Assembly (NCBI RefSeq): GCF_030646165.1
Contig: NZ_JAUTDO010000001.1
Coordinates: 744,001-808,000, forward strand
Direction: 5' to 3'
From: Conexibacter sp. CPCC 206217
GTDB taxonomy: Bacteria; Actinomycetota; Thermoleophilia; Solirubrobacterales; Solirubrobacteraceae
Length of the DNA stretch: 64,000 bases
Under the pieces are notes generated by a model. That model was not told where the DNA came from. It was given only the letters and a program-made list of their open reading frames with translations, and ran no database searches. Below, piece by piece: positions 1 to 8,611 of the stretch (within the stretch, counting starts at the first letter, position 1; every line of letters begins with the position of its first letter). A program made the translations under genes and the position numbers.

Positions 1-207
1 GAGCTGGCGGTCGACGTCGCGGCGGAGGTCGCGACGCGGCTGCCGTTCATCCCCGAGGACGCGCAATGGCTCAACGCGCTGCGCGTGCCGATGCTGATGG
101 ACACGGCGAAGGCGGAGCGCGAGCTGAGATGGCGCCCCAGATACGGCGTGCGCGAGACGCTGCGCGCGACGATCGCCGAGGCGCGCCTCAGCCAGATGCT
201 GCGCTGA
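1..207 (+). CDS. NAD-dependent epimerase/dehydratase, C-terminal end (partial)
   Basis: Reading frame 1 is open from the first base to a TGA at 205-207 and gives 68 residues. The tail carries QWLNALRVPMLMDTAKAERE followed by a LRWRPRYGVRETL-like stretch. This is how extended short-chain dehydrogenases acting on nucleotide sugars usually end: the 'MDT.KA...LGW.P.....TL' signature that packs the substrate domain. The Rossmann fold and catalytic YxxxK lie upstream, outside the window, so substrate and exact family cannot be fixed. It runs in the same direction as the aldo/keto reductase-like gene 78 bases downstream, possibly in one transcript. Confidence 0.75.
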   Translation, partial: ELAVDVAAEVATRLPFIPEDAQWLNALRVPMLMDTAKAERELRWRPRYGVRETLRATIAEARLSQMLR

Positions 208-285
208 GCGGTCGTGCAGCCGCCTCGCCGCGCGCGGCGGCTGCGGCGCGCTCGCCCACGCGGCCGCTTCGCTAGCGTCTGACCC

Positions 286-1434
286 ATGGCCCATCCCACG
301 CAGACCGCCGTCGGCACCTGGAGCGGCGGGCGCTTCATGCACTTCGGCGAACCGGTCGACGACGAGCGGATGCTCGCGCTGCTGCGGCCGGATCCGATCT
401 CGGCCGGCGCCGGGATCCACACCGTCCTGACCGCCGACGCCTACGGCAGCGGCGACGCCGACCGCCTGCTCGGCCGCGCGCTGCAGGGCCTCGCGCGCGA
501 GGACTACGTGCTCGTCGGCGCGGTCGGCCACGACTTCTACGACGGCGAGCGCGAGGGCGCGAAGGGCTTCCCGCGCTTCACCGACGCGCGCCTGCGCGGC
601 CCCGAGGAGTACGCCTCCTACCTGCGGCGCGCGACCGAGGCGTCGCTGGAGCGCTGCGGCGCCGACCGCTTCGACCTGCTGCTGCTGCACAACCCCGATC
701 GCATCGGCTACACCAGCGAAGCGGTCTGGGACGGCATGGCCGCGCTGCGCGAGGCCGGCCTGACCGACCTGATCGGCGTCGCGCCCGGCCCCGCGAACGG
801 CTTCACGCTCGACCTGATCGACTGCTTCGAGCGCTTCGGCGACCGCATCGACTGGGCGATGGTGATCCTCAACCCGCTCGAGCCGTGGCCCGGCGAGCTG
901 GTGCTGCCGGCGGCGCTCAGACACGACGTGCGGCTGCTCACGCGCGTCGTCGACTACGGCGGCCTGTTCGGCGGCGACCTGCGCGACCCCGGCACGCTCG
1001 GCGAGCGCGACCATCGCAGGTTCCGCCCCGCCGGCTGGGTCGAGCGCGGGCTGGAGCGGATCGAGCGGATGCAGGCGATCGCCGACCGCCACCAGCTCAC
1101 CCCGCTGCAGCTCGCCTGCCAGTGGAACCTCGCGCACGCGCCGGTTCAGTGCGTCGTGCCGACGCTCGTGCAGGAGGCGGGCGCGGACGCGAAGCCGGTC
1201 GAGCACAAGCGCGCCGAGCTGGCGGCGCTGCCGCCCGAACTGCGCCTCACGCCCGCCGAGGTCGAAGAGCTGCGCGCGATCGGCGACAACACCGGCTCGA
1301 TGGCGCTGAAGGGCGCCGCCGTCGACCACGACGGCCCCGCCAAGCCCGATCGCTGGGCGATCGACGCGCCGCTCGACGCGCTCGCCGCGCGCTGGGCGAT
1401 CGACCCCGCGCGCGACCTCGCCCAGTCGGCGTAG
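286..1434 (+). CDS. Aldo/keto reductase family protein with incomplete catalytic tetrad
   Basis: 382 residues with the aldo/keto reductase TIM-barrel layout: an ADAYGSGDAD motif at about residues 50-59 (Tyr53), FDLLLLHNPD with His135, and a C-terminal QLACQWNLAHAPV segment that normally forms the NAD(P)H-binding strand region. By eye the classical tetrad Asp-Tyr-Lys-His is only half present. The residue five before Tyr53 is Leu48, where Asp is usual, and the strand that normally holds the Lys reads VLVGAVG (Ala79). Family membership is clear, but a standard NADPH-dependent carbonyl reductase reaction is doubtful. It could be a divergent oxidoreductase or a non-catalytic homologue. It follows a sugar-epimerase tail and precedes a convergent methyltransferase gene. 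Confidence 0.82.
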   Translation: MAHPTQTAVGTWSGGRFMHFGEPVDDERMLALLRPDPISAGAGIHTVLTADAYGSGDADRLLGRALQGLAREDYVLVGAVGHDFYDGEREGAKGFPRFTDARLRGPEEYASYLRRATEASLERCGADRFDLLLLHNPDRIGYTSEAVWDGMAALREAGLTDLIGVAPGPANGFTLDLIDCFERFGDRIDWAMVILNPLEPWPGELVLPAALRHDVRLLTRVVDYGGLFGGDLRDPGTLGERDHRRFRPAGWVERGLERIERMQAIADRHQLTPLQLACQWNLAHAPVQCVVPTLVQEAGADAKPVEHKRAELAALPPELRLTPAEVEELRAIGDNTGSMALKGAAVDHDGPAKPDRWAIDAPLDALAARWAIDPARDLAQSA

Positions 1435-1492
1435 GAGCGACAACCGCGCCGTGCCGTCGCCGCGCGGGCGACGGCTGACGACGACGGGTCGC

Positions 1493-2341
1493 TCAGCTGC
1501 CGCTGGTGCCGGGCTTCTCCGCGACGAACACGAACATCGGCCACAGCGCCGACTTCGCGTTCGCGGCGACGCGGCCGAGCAGCTTCGGACGCCCGCTGTC
1601 GAGGCTGCGCCAGACGATCCGCGCCCCGTTCGCCTTCAGGCGGCGCTCGATCACCTGGGCGACCGGGAACGTGCCGACGTCGTAGCTGGGGAAGTTGCGC
1701 ACTCTCGTGACGTAGTGCTCGCCGATTCCGGGCGGCAGCACGCTGATGCCGACCAGCTGGTAGTGCGGGTCGCGCGCGAACCACCACGGCGAGAAGCGGT
1801 TGGGGCCGTCGAGGTGGAGCCGGCCGCCCGGTCGCAGCACGCGCAGCAGCTCGCGAATCGTCTGCTCGTGGTCTCTGACGTGCTCGAGCACGTTGACGCA
1901 GACGACCGCGTCGAACGACGCGTCGGGGAACGGCAGCGTCTCGGCGAAGCCGTGCACGAACGTCGCCTCGACGCCCTGCTCGCGGGCGCGCACGCGCGCG
2001 CCCTCCATCAGCTTCTCCTCGACGTCGAGGCCGGTCACGCTCGTGGCGCCGGCCTGCGCGATCGCGATGCAGGTCGCGCCCCACTGGCAGCCGACGTCGA
2101 GCACGTCCTTGCCCTGCAGCGGGACGTGCCGCTCGATCTCGGCGACGCGCCTGCGGCCGATCTCCAGCTGCTCGCTCTCGAGCGCCGCCCAGCGCTCGAA
2201 CTGCGGATCCTCGGGGGTGACGGCGACCTGCCAGAGCTCGAAGAACTGGGGCTCGGCCTGCTGCAGCGCGAGGCTGCGGCTCGCGCCCCCGCTTGACGTG
2301 TCGTCGGCGGCCGCGCGGCGGCGCCAGGTCCTCAGATGCAT
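1493..2341 (-). CDS. Class I SAM-dependent methyltransferase
   Basis: 282 residues. Motif I, VLDVGCQWGATCIAIA, binds the SAM adenosyl group, with the motif II acid in VTGLDVEEK. LPFPDASFDAVVCVNVLEHV is the motif IV 'SFD.V...-LEH' stretch, followed by ELLRVLRPGGRLHLDGPN (motif VI). This is a methyltransferase type 11-like fold, and the long insert around SPWWFARDPHYQ probably forms the acceptor pocket. The acceptor (lipid, sugar, quinone or small metabolite) cannot be told from sequence. The ATG at 2341 is the first good start; the N-terminal 25 residues are Arg/Ala-rich and may not be part of the fold. It is the last gene of a minus-strand run behind the GH15 and CcdA genes. Confidence 0.85.
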   Translation of the reverse strand: MHLRTWRRRAAADDTSSGGASRSLALQQAEPQFFELWQVAVTPEDPQFERWAALESEQLEIGRRRVAEIERHVPLQGKDVLDVGCQWGATCIAIAQAGATSVTGLDVEEKLMEGARVRAREQGVEATFVHGFAETLPFPDASFDAVVCVNVLEHVRDHEQTIRELLRVLRPGGRLHLDGPNRFSPWWFARDPHYQLVGISVLPPGIGEHYVTRVRNFPSYDVGTFPVAQVIERRLKANGARIVWRSLDSGRPKLLGRVAANAKSALWPMFVFVAEKPGTSGS

Positions 2342-2392
2342 CGCCGGAACCTATCGCACGCGGTCCCCGCCCCCGGCGGCCGGCGGCGCCGC

Positions 2393-4336
2393 CTACTCCC
2401 GCTCCGCCTGCTCCCCCGCGATCACGTGCATCACCGCGTTGATCAGCGCGAGGTGGGTGAACGCCTGCGGGTAGTTGCCGAGGTGGCGGCCGCTGTGGGG
2501 GTCCAACTCCTCCGCGTAGAGGTACAGCTTCGACGCGTTCGCGAGCAGCTTCTCCAGCAGCGATCTGGCGTGGCGGTGGTCGCCGATCTCCTGCAGCGCG
2601 GCGACGAGCCAGAACGAGCAGATCAGGAACGTCCCCTCCTCGCCGGAGAGGCCGTCGTCGGTCTCGTCGGTGCGGTAGCGCAGCACGAAGCCGTGGTCGG
2701 TCAGGTCTCTGCGGACCGCCCGCACGGTCGCGCAGATGCGCTCGTCGTCGGGGTCGAGGAAGCGCACGAGCGGGATCAGCAGCGTCGAGGCGTCGAGCGC
2801 GTCGGTGTCGTAGTGCTGGCGGAAGATTCCGTCGCGCACGCCGCGCTCGAGGATGTCGGCCTTGATCTGGTCCGCTATCGCCTGCCACTCGGCCGCCAGT
2901 CTCGGCTCGCCGTGGATCTCCGCCAGCCGCGCCCCGCGATCCAGCGCGACCCAGCACATCAGCTTCGAGGAGACGTAGTGCTGCGGCGCGCCGCGTGCCT
3001 CCCAGATCCCCTGGTCGGGCTGGTCCCAGACGCGGATCGCGCACTCGACCTGGTCCTTCAGCACCGGCCACAGCCGCTGCGGCAGATGGCCGCCGATCTG
3101 CGTGTGCAGGTAGACGGAGTCGAGCACCGCGCCGTAGACGTCGTTCTGGCGCTGGTCGAAGGCGCCGTTGCCGATCCGCACCGGCGTGGCGCCGTCGTAG
3201 CCGGTCAGATGGTCGAGCGTCGACTCGGTCAGCTGCTTCTCGCCGCCGACGCCGTACATGATCTGCAGCGAGCCGTCCTCGTTGCGCGGCACGTCGGCGA
3301 CGAACTGCATGAAGTCGTCGGCCTCCCAGTCGAGCCCGAGCGCGTGCAGCCCCCACAGCGTGAATGTCGCGTCGCGCATCCACGTGTAGCGGTAGTCCCA
3401 GTTGCGCTCGCCGCCCGGCGTCTCCGGCAGCGAGGTCGTCAGCGCCGCGACCATCGCGCCCGTCGGCGCATAGGTGAGTCCCTTCAGCACGAGCGCCGAG
3501 CGCTGCAGGTGCACGCGCCACGGGTGGTCGGGGAAGTGGCCGTCGTCGACCCAGTCGCGCCAGAAGTGCGACGTGTGCTCCAGCATCGCGGTCGCCTCCT
3601 CGGCCGACGCGGGGCCGTGCAGGTCTCTCGCCCACGACAGCGCGACGAACCGCTTCTCGCCCTCTCTGAGCGTGTGACGGGCGCGGGCGCGGTTGCCCTC
3701 GATCCCGATCCGCAGGTCGCTCATCAGCCGGATCGAGCCGGTGTGGTGGTGCGCATCGACGGCCATGTAGGTGCCGTCGACGTCGGTCCACTGCGCCGGC
3801 TCGCGCGCGTAGTCGAACATCGGCTCGCAGATCATCTCGATCTGGACCGCGCCCTGGATGCACTCGATCGTGCGCACGAGCACCTGCTCGGCGGCGTCGT
3901 CGGTCGGCGGGCGCGTGCGCGTCTCGTCGCCCTCGTTGTGCGCTCCCCAGGGACCGATCGCGAGCGCGTCGCGCACGATCACCCAGCCGGATTGCTGCAT
4001 CCACGTCGTCTCGACGATGTTCGTGCCCGGCTCGTAGCGGCGCGCGCCCGGCACCGCGGTGCCGTACGGGCCGAGGCGGAAGGCGCCGGCGCCGCGGTCC
4101 AGCAGCGAGCCGAACACGCTCGGGGAGTCGAAGCAGGGCTGGCAGAGCCACTCGACCGTCCCGTCGGGCGCGATCAGCGCGCCCGTATTGCAGTCGGAGA
4201 TGAAGGCGTAGTCGCCGATCGGTGGAAACGGCGACCTGGCCGGCTGCGCATGGTGCTTGCGCGACTTCGCGGCCGGCGCGGTCAGCGGGGCGGGCGCGTG
4301 CGTCTCTTCTTCGCCGGTGGCGGCGGTGTCGCTCAT
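2393..4336 (-). CDS. Glycoside hydrolase family 15 protein (trehalase/glucoamylase-like)
   Basis: 647 residues. The N-terminal beta-sandwich begins with PIGDYAFISDCNTGALIAPD and EWLCQPCFDSPSVFG, the hallmark of cytoplasmic bacterial GH15 proteins that include actinobacterial trehalases. The (alpha/alpha)6 barrel has ERNWDYRYTWMRDATFTLW, EEGTFLICSFW (region of the catalytic acid) and GNYPQAFTHLALINA (region of the second catalytic Glu). No signal peptide is seen, so it acts in the cytosol, probably hydrolysing trehalose or short alpha-glucans to glucose. Its start lies 13 bases after the ccdA stop, behind a GAGAGGAG ribosome site, so the two genes are probably one transcript. The exact substrate is inferred. 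Confidence 0.9.
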   Translation of the reverse strand: MSDTAATGEEETHAPAPLTAPAAKSRKHHAQPARSPFPPIGDYAFISDCNTGALIAPDGTVEWLCQPCFDSPSVFGSLLDRGAGAFRLGPYGTAVPGARRYEPGTNIVETTWMQQSGWVIVRDALAIGPWGAHNEGDETRTRPPTDDAAEQVLVRTIECIQGAVQIEMICEPMFDYAREPAQWTDVDGTYMAVDAHHHTGSIRLMSDLRIGIEGNRARARHTLREGEKRFVALSWARDLHGPASAEEATAMLEHTSHFWRDWVDDGHFPDHPWRVHLQRSALVLKGLTYAPTGAMVAALTTSLPETPGGERNWDYRYTWMRDATFTLWGLHALGLDWEADDFMQFVADVPRNEDGSLQIMYGVGGEKQLTESTLDHLTGYDGATPVRIGNGAFDQRQNDVYGAVLDSVYLHTQIGGHLPQRLWPVLKDQVECAIRVWDQPDQGIWEARGAPQHYVSSKLMCWVALDRGARLAEIHGEPRLAAEWQAIADQIKADILERGVRDGIFRQHYDTDALDASTLLIPLVRFLDPDDERICATVRAVRRDLTDHGFVLRYRTDETDDGLSGEEGTFLICSFWLVAALQEIGDHRHARSLLEKLLANASKLYLYAEELDPHSGRHLGNYPQAFTHLALINAVMHVIAGEQAERE

Positions 4337-4349
4337 CTGGCTGCTCCTC

Positions 4350-5099
4350 TCAAACGGAATTCCAGAAGTCCAGCCCGAGGTTGTTCAGCAGGTTCTGCGC
4401 CTCGGCGTTGAGGCGGAAGAACTCGCCGGTCCAGATCAGGATCCCCATCGCGATCAGCACGACGCCGCCGCTGGCGATCACCGCGCCGTAGTGGCGCTTG
4501 ACGAACGTGAACGCCGTCGTCATGCGACCGAAGGCGATCGACGTCAGCAGGAACGGGATCGCCAGCCCCGCCGAATAGAAGGCCAGCAGCAGCGCGCCGC
4601 GGCCGGCCGAGTCCGTCAGCGCCGCGGCGCTGAGGATCGCGCCGAGCGTCGGGCCGATGCACGGCGTCCAGGCGATCGCGAAGGCGGCGCCGGCGATCAC
4701 GGGGCCGCCGCGGCCGGCGCGCGCCATCAGGCCGCCGACGTGGAACTCGCGGTTGAGTCTCGTCACGAACGGGGCCGCGACGAAGAACAGGCCCATCGCG
4801 ATGATCGTGACCGCGGAGGCCTTCTCGAGCGTCTCGCGGTGATCCTGCAGCGTCGCGCCGACGGCGGTCGCGCCGAGCCCGAGCATGATGAAGATCGTCG
4901 AGAAGCTGAGCACGAACAGCAGGCTCGGGCCGAGCACGCGGAAGGTGCCGCTGCCCTCGGCGCGCGCCTGCTCCGGCGTGACGCCGGCCACCGCGGAGAT
5001 GTAGCCGGGCACGAGCGGCAGCACGCACGGCGACAGGAACGACACGAGACCCGCCGCGAGGGCGAGTGGGATGCCGACGCCGGAAGCAGGATCCACCAT
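4350..5099 (-). CDS. ccdA: Cytochrome c biogenesis protein CcdA (thiol:disulfide transmembrane carrier)
   Basis: 249 residues from the ATG at 5099, with about six hydrophobic segments. The two redox cysteines sit in the expected mirror-image motifs FLSPCVLPLVPG (first membrane segment) and AWTPCIGPTLGA (fourth). CcdA passes electrons from cytosolic thioredoxin across the membrane to extracytoplasmic thioredoxin-like proteins that keep apocytochrome c cysteines reduced. A longer open frame upstream is antisense to the aldehyde dehydrogenase and is not coding, so this start is preferred. No ccsA/resB partner is present in the window. The neighbouring GH15 gene gives no functional clue. Confidence 0.92.
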   Translation of the reverse strand: MVDPASGVGIPLALAAGLVSFLSPCVLPLVPGYISAVAGVTPEQARAEGSGTFRVLGPSLLFVLSFSTIFIMLGLGATAVGATLQDHRETLEKASAVTIIAMGLFFVAAPFVTRLNREFHVGGLMARAGRGGPVIAGAAFAIAWTPCIGPTLGAILSAAALTDSAGRGALLLAFYSAGLAIPFLLTSIAFGRMTTAFTFVKRHYGAVIASGGVVLIAMGILIWTGEFFRLNAEAQNLLNNLGLDFWNSV

Positions 5100-5243
5100 C
5101 GCCGCCAAGGGTACTCGCGCGTGACGCCGGGGCGCCGGGCGCGGGGTGTACACGGCGGTGCAATCGGGCCCTGCGATTCGTGCTCTGGGGCCGTTTGACC
5201 GGTGGTACGTTGCGGCCAGCGTCCAGACGAGAGGAACTACACG

Positions 5244-6686
5244 ATGGCCACTGCCGTGCGCACGCTTCGCAACTTCATCGACGGCCGGCACGTGGATCCG
5301 GCCGACGGCCAGACCGAGCCGGTCCTCAACCCGGCGACCGGCGAGCAGATCGCGACCGCGCCGCTGTCGGGCGCGGCGGACGTCGAGCGTGCCGTCGGCG
5401 CCGCGCGCGAGGCGTACGACGGCTGGGCGGACCAGACGCCGGGCGAACGCTCGCTCGCGCTGCTGAAGATCGCCGACTCGATCGAGGCCCACGCCGACGA
5501 GCTGGCCGAACTGGAGGCTGACAACGCCGGTCATCCGCTCGAGGCCGTCAAGTCCGACGAGATCCCGGTGCTGGTCGACAACCTGCGCTTCTTCGCGGGC
5601 GCGGCGCGGATGCTGGAGGGCAAGTCGGCCGGCGAGTACATGGCCGGCCACACGTCGATGGTCCGGCGCGAGCCGATCGGCGTCGTCGGTCAGATCGCGC
5701 CGTGGAACTACCCGATCATGATGGCCGGCTGGAAGATCGGCCCGGCGCTCGCGGCCGGCAACACGATCGTCCTGAAGCCGGCCGAGACGACCCCGGTCTC
5801 GACGCTGCGGCTGGCCGAGCTGGCGGCAGAGCACCTGCCGCCCGGCGTGCTGAACGTGATCACCGGCCACGGCGACCCGGCCGGCCAGACGCTCGTGACG
5901 CATCCCGAGGTCGACATGGTCTCGCTGACGGGCTCGGTCGAGACCGGCAAGTGGATCGCGAAGGCGGCCGCCGACACGCTCAAGCGCGTCCACCTCGAAC
6001 TCGGCGGCAAGGCGCCGGTCGTCGTCTTCGACGACGCCGACGTCGAGGCCGCCTACGAGGCGATCGCGGGCGCCGGCTACTACAACGCCGGACAGGACTG
6101 CACCGCCGCCACGCGCGTGCTGGTCGGCGCGAAGGTCCACGACGACTTCGTCGCCGGGCTCTCCTCGGAGGCGAAGAACCTGGTCCTCGGCGACACGCGC
6201 GCGCCCGACACGACGCTCGGCCCGATCCAGTCGCAGCGCCAGCGCGAGCGCGTCGCCGGCTTCGTCGAGCGCACGCCGAGCCATGCCGAGGTGGTCACGG
6301 GCGGCCAGCAGCCCGATCGCCCCGGCTTCTTCTACGAGCCGACCGTGATCGCCGGCCTGCAGCAGGACGACGAGCTGATCCAGCGCGAGATCTTCGGCCC
6401 GGTCGTGACCGTCCAGCGCTTCACCGACGAGGACGAGGCGCTGAAGTGGGCCAACGGCACGCCGTACGGGCTCGCCTCGTCGGTCTGGACCCGCGACGTC
6501 GGCCGCGCACTGCGGATGTCGAAGGCGCTGAAGTTCGGCTGCGTCTGGATCAACACGCACATCCCGCTCGTGTCGGAGATGCCGCACGGCGGCTTCAAGC
6601 AGTCCGGCTACGGCAAGGACCTGAGCCTCTACGGCTTCGAGGACTACACGCAGATCAAGCACGTGATGGCGAACATCGAGAGCTGA
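5244..6686 (+). CDS. NAD-dependent aldehyde dehydrogenase, gamma-aminobutyraldehyde dehydrogenase-like
   Basis: 480 residues from the ATG at 5244, preceded by GAGAGGA. NAD-fold markers are [20 protein letters not shown] and [14 protein letters not shown]. The general base Glu is in [16 protein letters not shown] and the nucleophile Cys in [16 protein letters not shown]; the 'GQDCTA' version of the active site is typical of gamma-aminobutyraldehyde and betaine-aldehyde type enzymes. [16 protein letters not shown] closes the fold. It likely oxidises an omega-aminoaldehyde from polyamine breakdown. A paralogue with the same active-site style sits at 36622, beside a class III aminotransferase. 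The gene stands alone, divergent from ccdA. Confidence 0.9.
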   Translation: MATAVRTLRNFIDGRHVDPADGQTEPVLNPATGEQIATAPLSGAADVERAVGAAREAYDGWADQTPGERSLALLKIADSIEAHADELAELEADNAGHPLEAVKSDEIPVLVDNLRFFAGAARMLEGKSAGEYMAGHTSMVRREPIGVVGQIAPWNYPIMMAGWKIGPALAAGNTIVLKPAETTPVSTLRLAELAAEHLPPGVLNVITGHGDPAGQTLVTHPEVDMVSLTGSVETGKWIAKAAADTLKRVHLELGGKAPVVVFDDADVEAAYEAIAGAGYYNAGQDCTAATRVLVGAKVHDDFVAGLSSEAKNLVLGDTRAPDTTLGPIQSQRQRERVAGFVERTPSHAEVVTGGQQPDRPGFFYEPTVIAGLQQDDELIQREIFGPVVTVQRFTDEDEALKWANGTPYGLASSVWTRDVGRALRMSKALKFGCVWINTHIPLVSEMPHGGFKQSGYGKDLSLYGFEDYTQIKHVMANIES

Positions 6687-6804
6687 CGCGCAGACGCTCG
6701 CGAAACGCGACGCACCAGACATATCTGGTCAGCGCAAGAAGAAATTCGTCCGCGAGCTGTCACAAAATCCGCCCAGCGGCTAGTTAAAGATCGATGAGAG
6801 CGAC

Positions 6805-6891
6805 GGGAAGCGTCTTGAAGATCGAGTACGTTTCCCACTACCAACCCGATCAGCGGGGCTTGTGAGCAACTTTGCGCCACGAGCCCCGTTG
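6805..6891 (+). other. Two tandem hairpins in the leader of the sigma-fusion gene
   Basis: Two inverted repeats lie back to back in the AT-richer stretch between the aldehyde dehydrogenase stop and the GTG at 6911. Hairpin A pairs 6805-6813 (GGGAAGCGT) with 6828-6836 (ACGTTTCCC), nine pairs with one G-U, and a 14-nt loop. Hairpin B pairs 6851-6864 with 6878-6891, fourteen pairs including two G-U, around a 13-nt loop; its core is CGGGGCTTGTG facing CACGAGCCCCG. No T-run follows either stem, so they do not look like an intrinsic terminator for the upstream gene. Hairpin B ends 7 bases before the TAGGAGCG ribosome site, a position where it could affect translation. Confidence 0.6.
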
Positions 6892-6910
6892 AACGGGTAG
6901 GAGCGAATCT

Positions 6911-8530
6911 GTGGAAGCCTCTTCGATTCCAGCCACGGCAGGCCGTACGCGTCAGCGCACACGTCCTTCCGTCGGCCCCCTGTTGCGCCTGCGCTCGGAC
7001 GAGCAGCTCGTAAAGCTCTTCCGTCAGGGCAACGAGGACGCCTTCCGGGCGATCCACGACCGCTACCGTGCGCGGCTGTTCGCCTACACCCGGCAGATGC
7101 TGTCGGGCTCCAGGCAGGACGCCGAAGATGCGCTGCAGGACGTCTTCGTGCGCGCGTACGGAGCGCTGCGCGCCAACGACCGCGAGGTCTCGCTGCGCGC
7201 CTGGCTCTACCGCGTCGCGCACAACCGCTGCATCGACGAACTGCGCCGGCCCGCGCCGCCGCCGCCGGAGATGTTCGACCAGATCCGGCCGCCCGAGAGC
7301 GATCCGATCGCCGAGACCGAGCAGCGCGAGTCGCTGCGGCGGCTGGTCGAGGACGTCAGGCGGCTCCCGGAGCAACAGCGCTCCGCCCTGCTGATGCGCG
7401 AGATCGTCGGGATGTCGTACGCCGACCTCGCGGCGGCGCTCGACGTGACCGTGCCCGCCGTCAAGTCCCTGCTGGTGCGCGCCCGCATGGGCCTCGCCCA
7501 GGCGGCCGAGGCGCGCGACACGGCCTGCGTCGAGATCCGCGAGGAGCTCGTCGGCGCGCATGACCGCGGCGTGCGCGCCAGCGGCCTCGCGCGCCGCCAT
7601 CTGCACGACTGCGCCGGCTGCCGCGCGTACAAGAGAGAGCTGAAGACGATGCGCGAGCGGTTCGCCGCGCTGACTCCGGCGCTCGGCCCCGTCGCCGTGC
7701 TGGCGAAGCTGCTGGGGATCGGCGGCGGCGGTGCCGCCGCCGGCTCGACCGCCGCCGCAGGCGGAGGTGCCGGCGCCGCCGCGGGCGGTGCGGCCGCCGT
7801 CGCAGGTGGTGCCGCCGCGGGCGGGACCGTCGTGACGGCCGGCCATGTCGCCGCCGTCGTCGCCGCGGCCGTCGTCGCGGGCGGTGGCGCCGTCGAGGTC
7901 AAGCGCACGCTCAGCCCGCCGTCCTCCAAGCCTGCCGCGATCGTCGTCAGAGTGCCGAGACCGAAGCAGGAGCCGCTGCTGGCGGCGGCCGCGTCGGTCC
8001 AGGCGCGCCCGGCGGCCGCCTCGGCGCCGTCGACCGCGGGCGCCTCCGCGACGGTCCGCGACTCCAGACCCGCCGGCGCGGCCGCGACCGCGAAGGCCGT
8101 CAAGCTGCGCGCCTCGCACGAGCCGAGCGGAACCGTCGTCTCGATCGTGCGTCCGTCGGTGCCGGCCGATGCGGTCGTCTCCAAGGGCAGCGGCAACGGC
8201 GGTGCCGCCGCCCCTTCCGACGAGCTGATCGCCGACGAGCCGACGACCGTCACGGATCCGGCGACGCCTGACGGGACCGCCACGACCGAGCCGACCACCG
8301 GCACCGGCACGAGCACGACGCCGACGACCACCGCGCCGACGACGGCGGCCCCGCCACCGGCCACCGGCACCGCCAGCGGCCCGACCGGCAGCACCCCGCC
8401 GGCTGGTGCAGGCAGCACGCCGGCAGCGCCGAGCACACCGGCCGCCGGCGCCCCGCAGCCGCCCGCGACGCCGTCGACGACCGGCGGCGCCGGCTCGACG
8501 CCGGCGAACACGCTGCCGCCCGGCGGCTGA
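6911..8530 (+). CDS. ECF sigma factor with fused zinc anti-sigma-like motif, Gly/Ala-rich segment and Thr/Pro stalk
   Basis: 539 residues from a GTG preceded by TAGGAGCG. Sigma region 2 spans about residues 28-115 (DAEDALQDVFVRAY, WLYRVAHNRCIDELRR). Region 4 spans about 135-190, including MSYADLAAALDVTVPAVKSL. Then comes ARRHLHDCAGCRAYK, an HxxxCxxC pattern like the zinc-binding motif of ZAS-type anti-sigma factors. A long Gly/Ala run follows, with a mildly hydrophobic stretch near 310-330 (AAVVAAAVVAGG), then about 200 residues rich in Ala, Pro and Thr. A simple ECF factor is about 180-200 residues. Sigma and regulator thus appear joined in one chain that may be membrane-tethered. Membrane insertion is inference. 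Confidence 0.82.
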   Translation: MEASSIPATAGRTRQRTRPSVGPLLRLRSDEQLVKLFRQGNEDAFRAIHDRYRARLFAYTRQMLSGSRQDAEDALQDVFVRAYGALRANDREVSLRAWLYRVAHNRCIDELRRPAPPPPEMFDQIRPPESDPIAETEQRESLRRLVEDVRRLPEQQRSALLMREIVGMSYADLAAALDVTVPAVKSLLVRARMGLAQAAEARDTACVEIREELVGAHDRGVRASGLARRHLHDCAGCRAYKRELKTMRERFAALTPALGPVAVLAKLLGIGGGGAAAGSTAAAGGGAGAAAGGAAAVAGGAAAGGTVVTAGHVAAVVAAAVVAGGGAVEVKRTLSPPSSKPAAIVVRVPRPKQEPLLAAAASVQARPAAASAPSTAGASATVRDSRPAGAAATAKAVKLRASHEPSGTVVSIVRPSVPADAVVSKGSGNGGAAAPSDELIADEPTTVTDPATPDGTATTEPTTGTGTSTTPTTTAPTTAAPPPATGTASGPTGSTPPAGAGSTPAAPSTPAAGAPQPPATPSTTGGAGSTPANTLPPGG

Positions 8531-8611
8531 GCCGGCGCCGTTGCGCGGTCCCGTCGGCACGCCGATCCGCGGCTGAGCGGGCGCGCCGACCCGTCCGGTA
8601 GGGTCGCCGCC

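Noticed and set aside
1146-4151. Very long open frame on the minus strand through 1146-4151
   Set aside because: It is an Arg/Ala-rich shadow of the methyltransferase and GH15 genes in another frame. Several other long Arg-rich frames in the window, such as 50980-55458 and 29632-34119, were rejected for the same reason.
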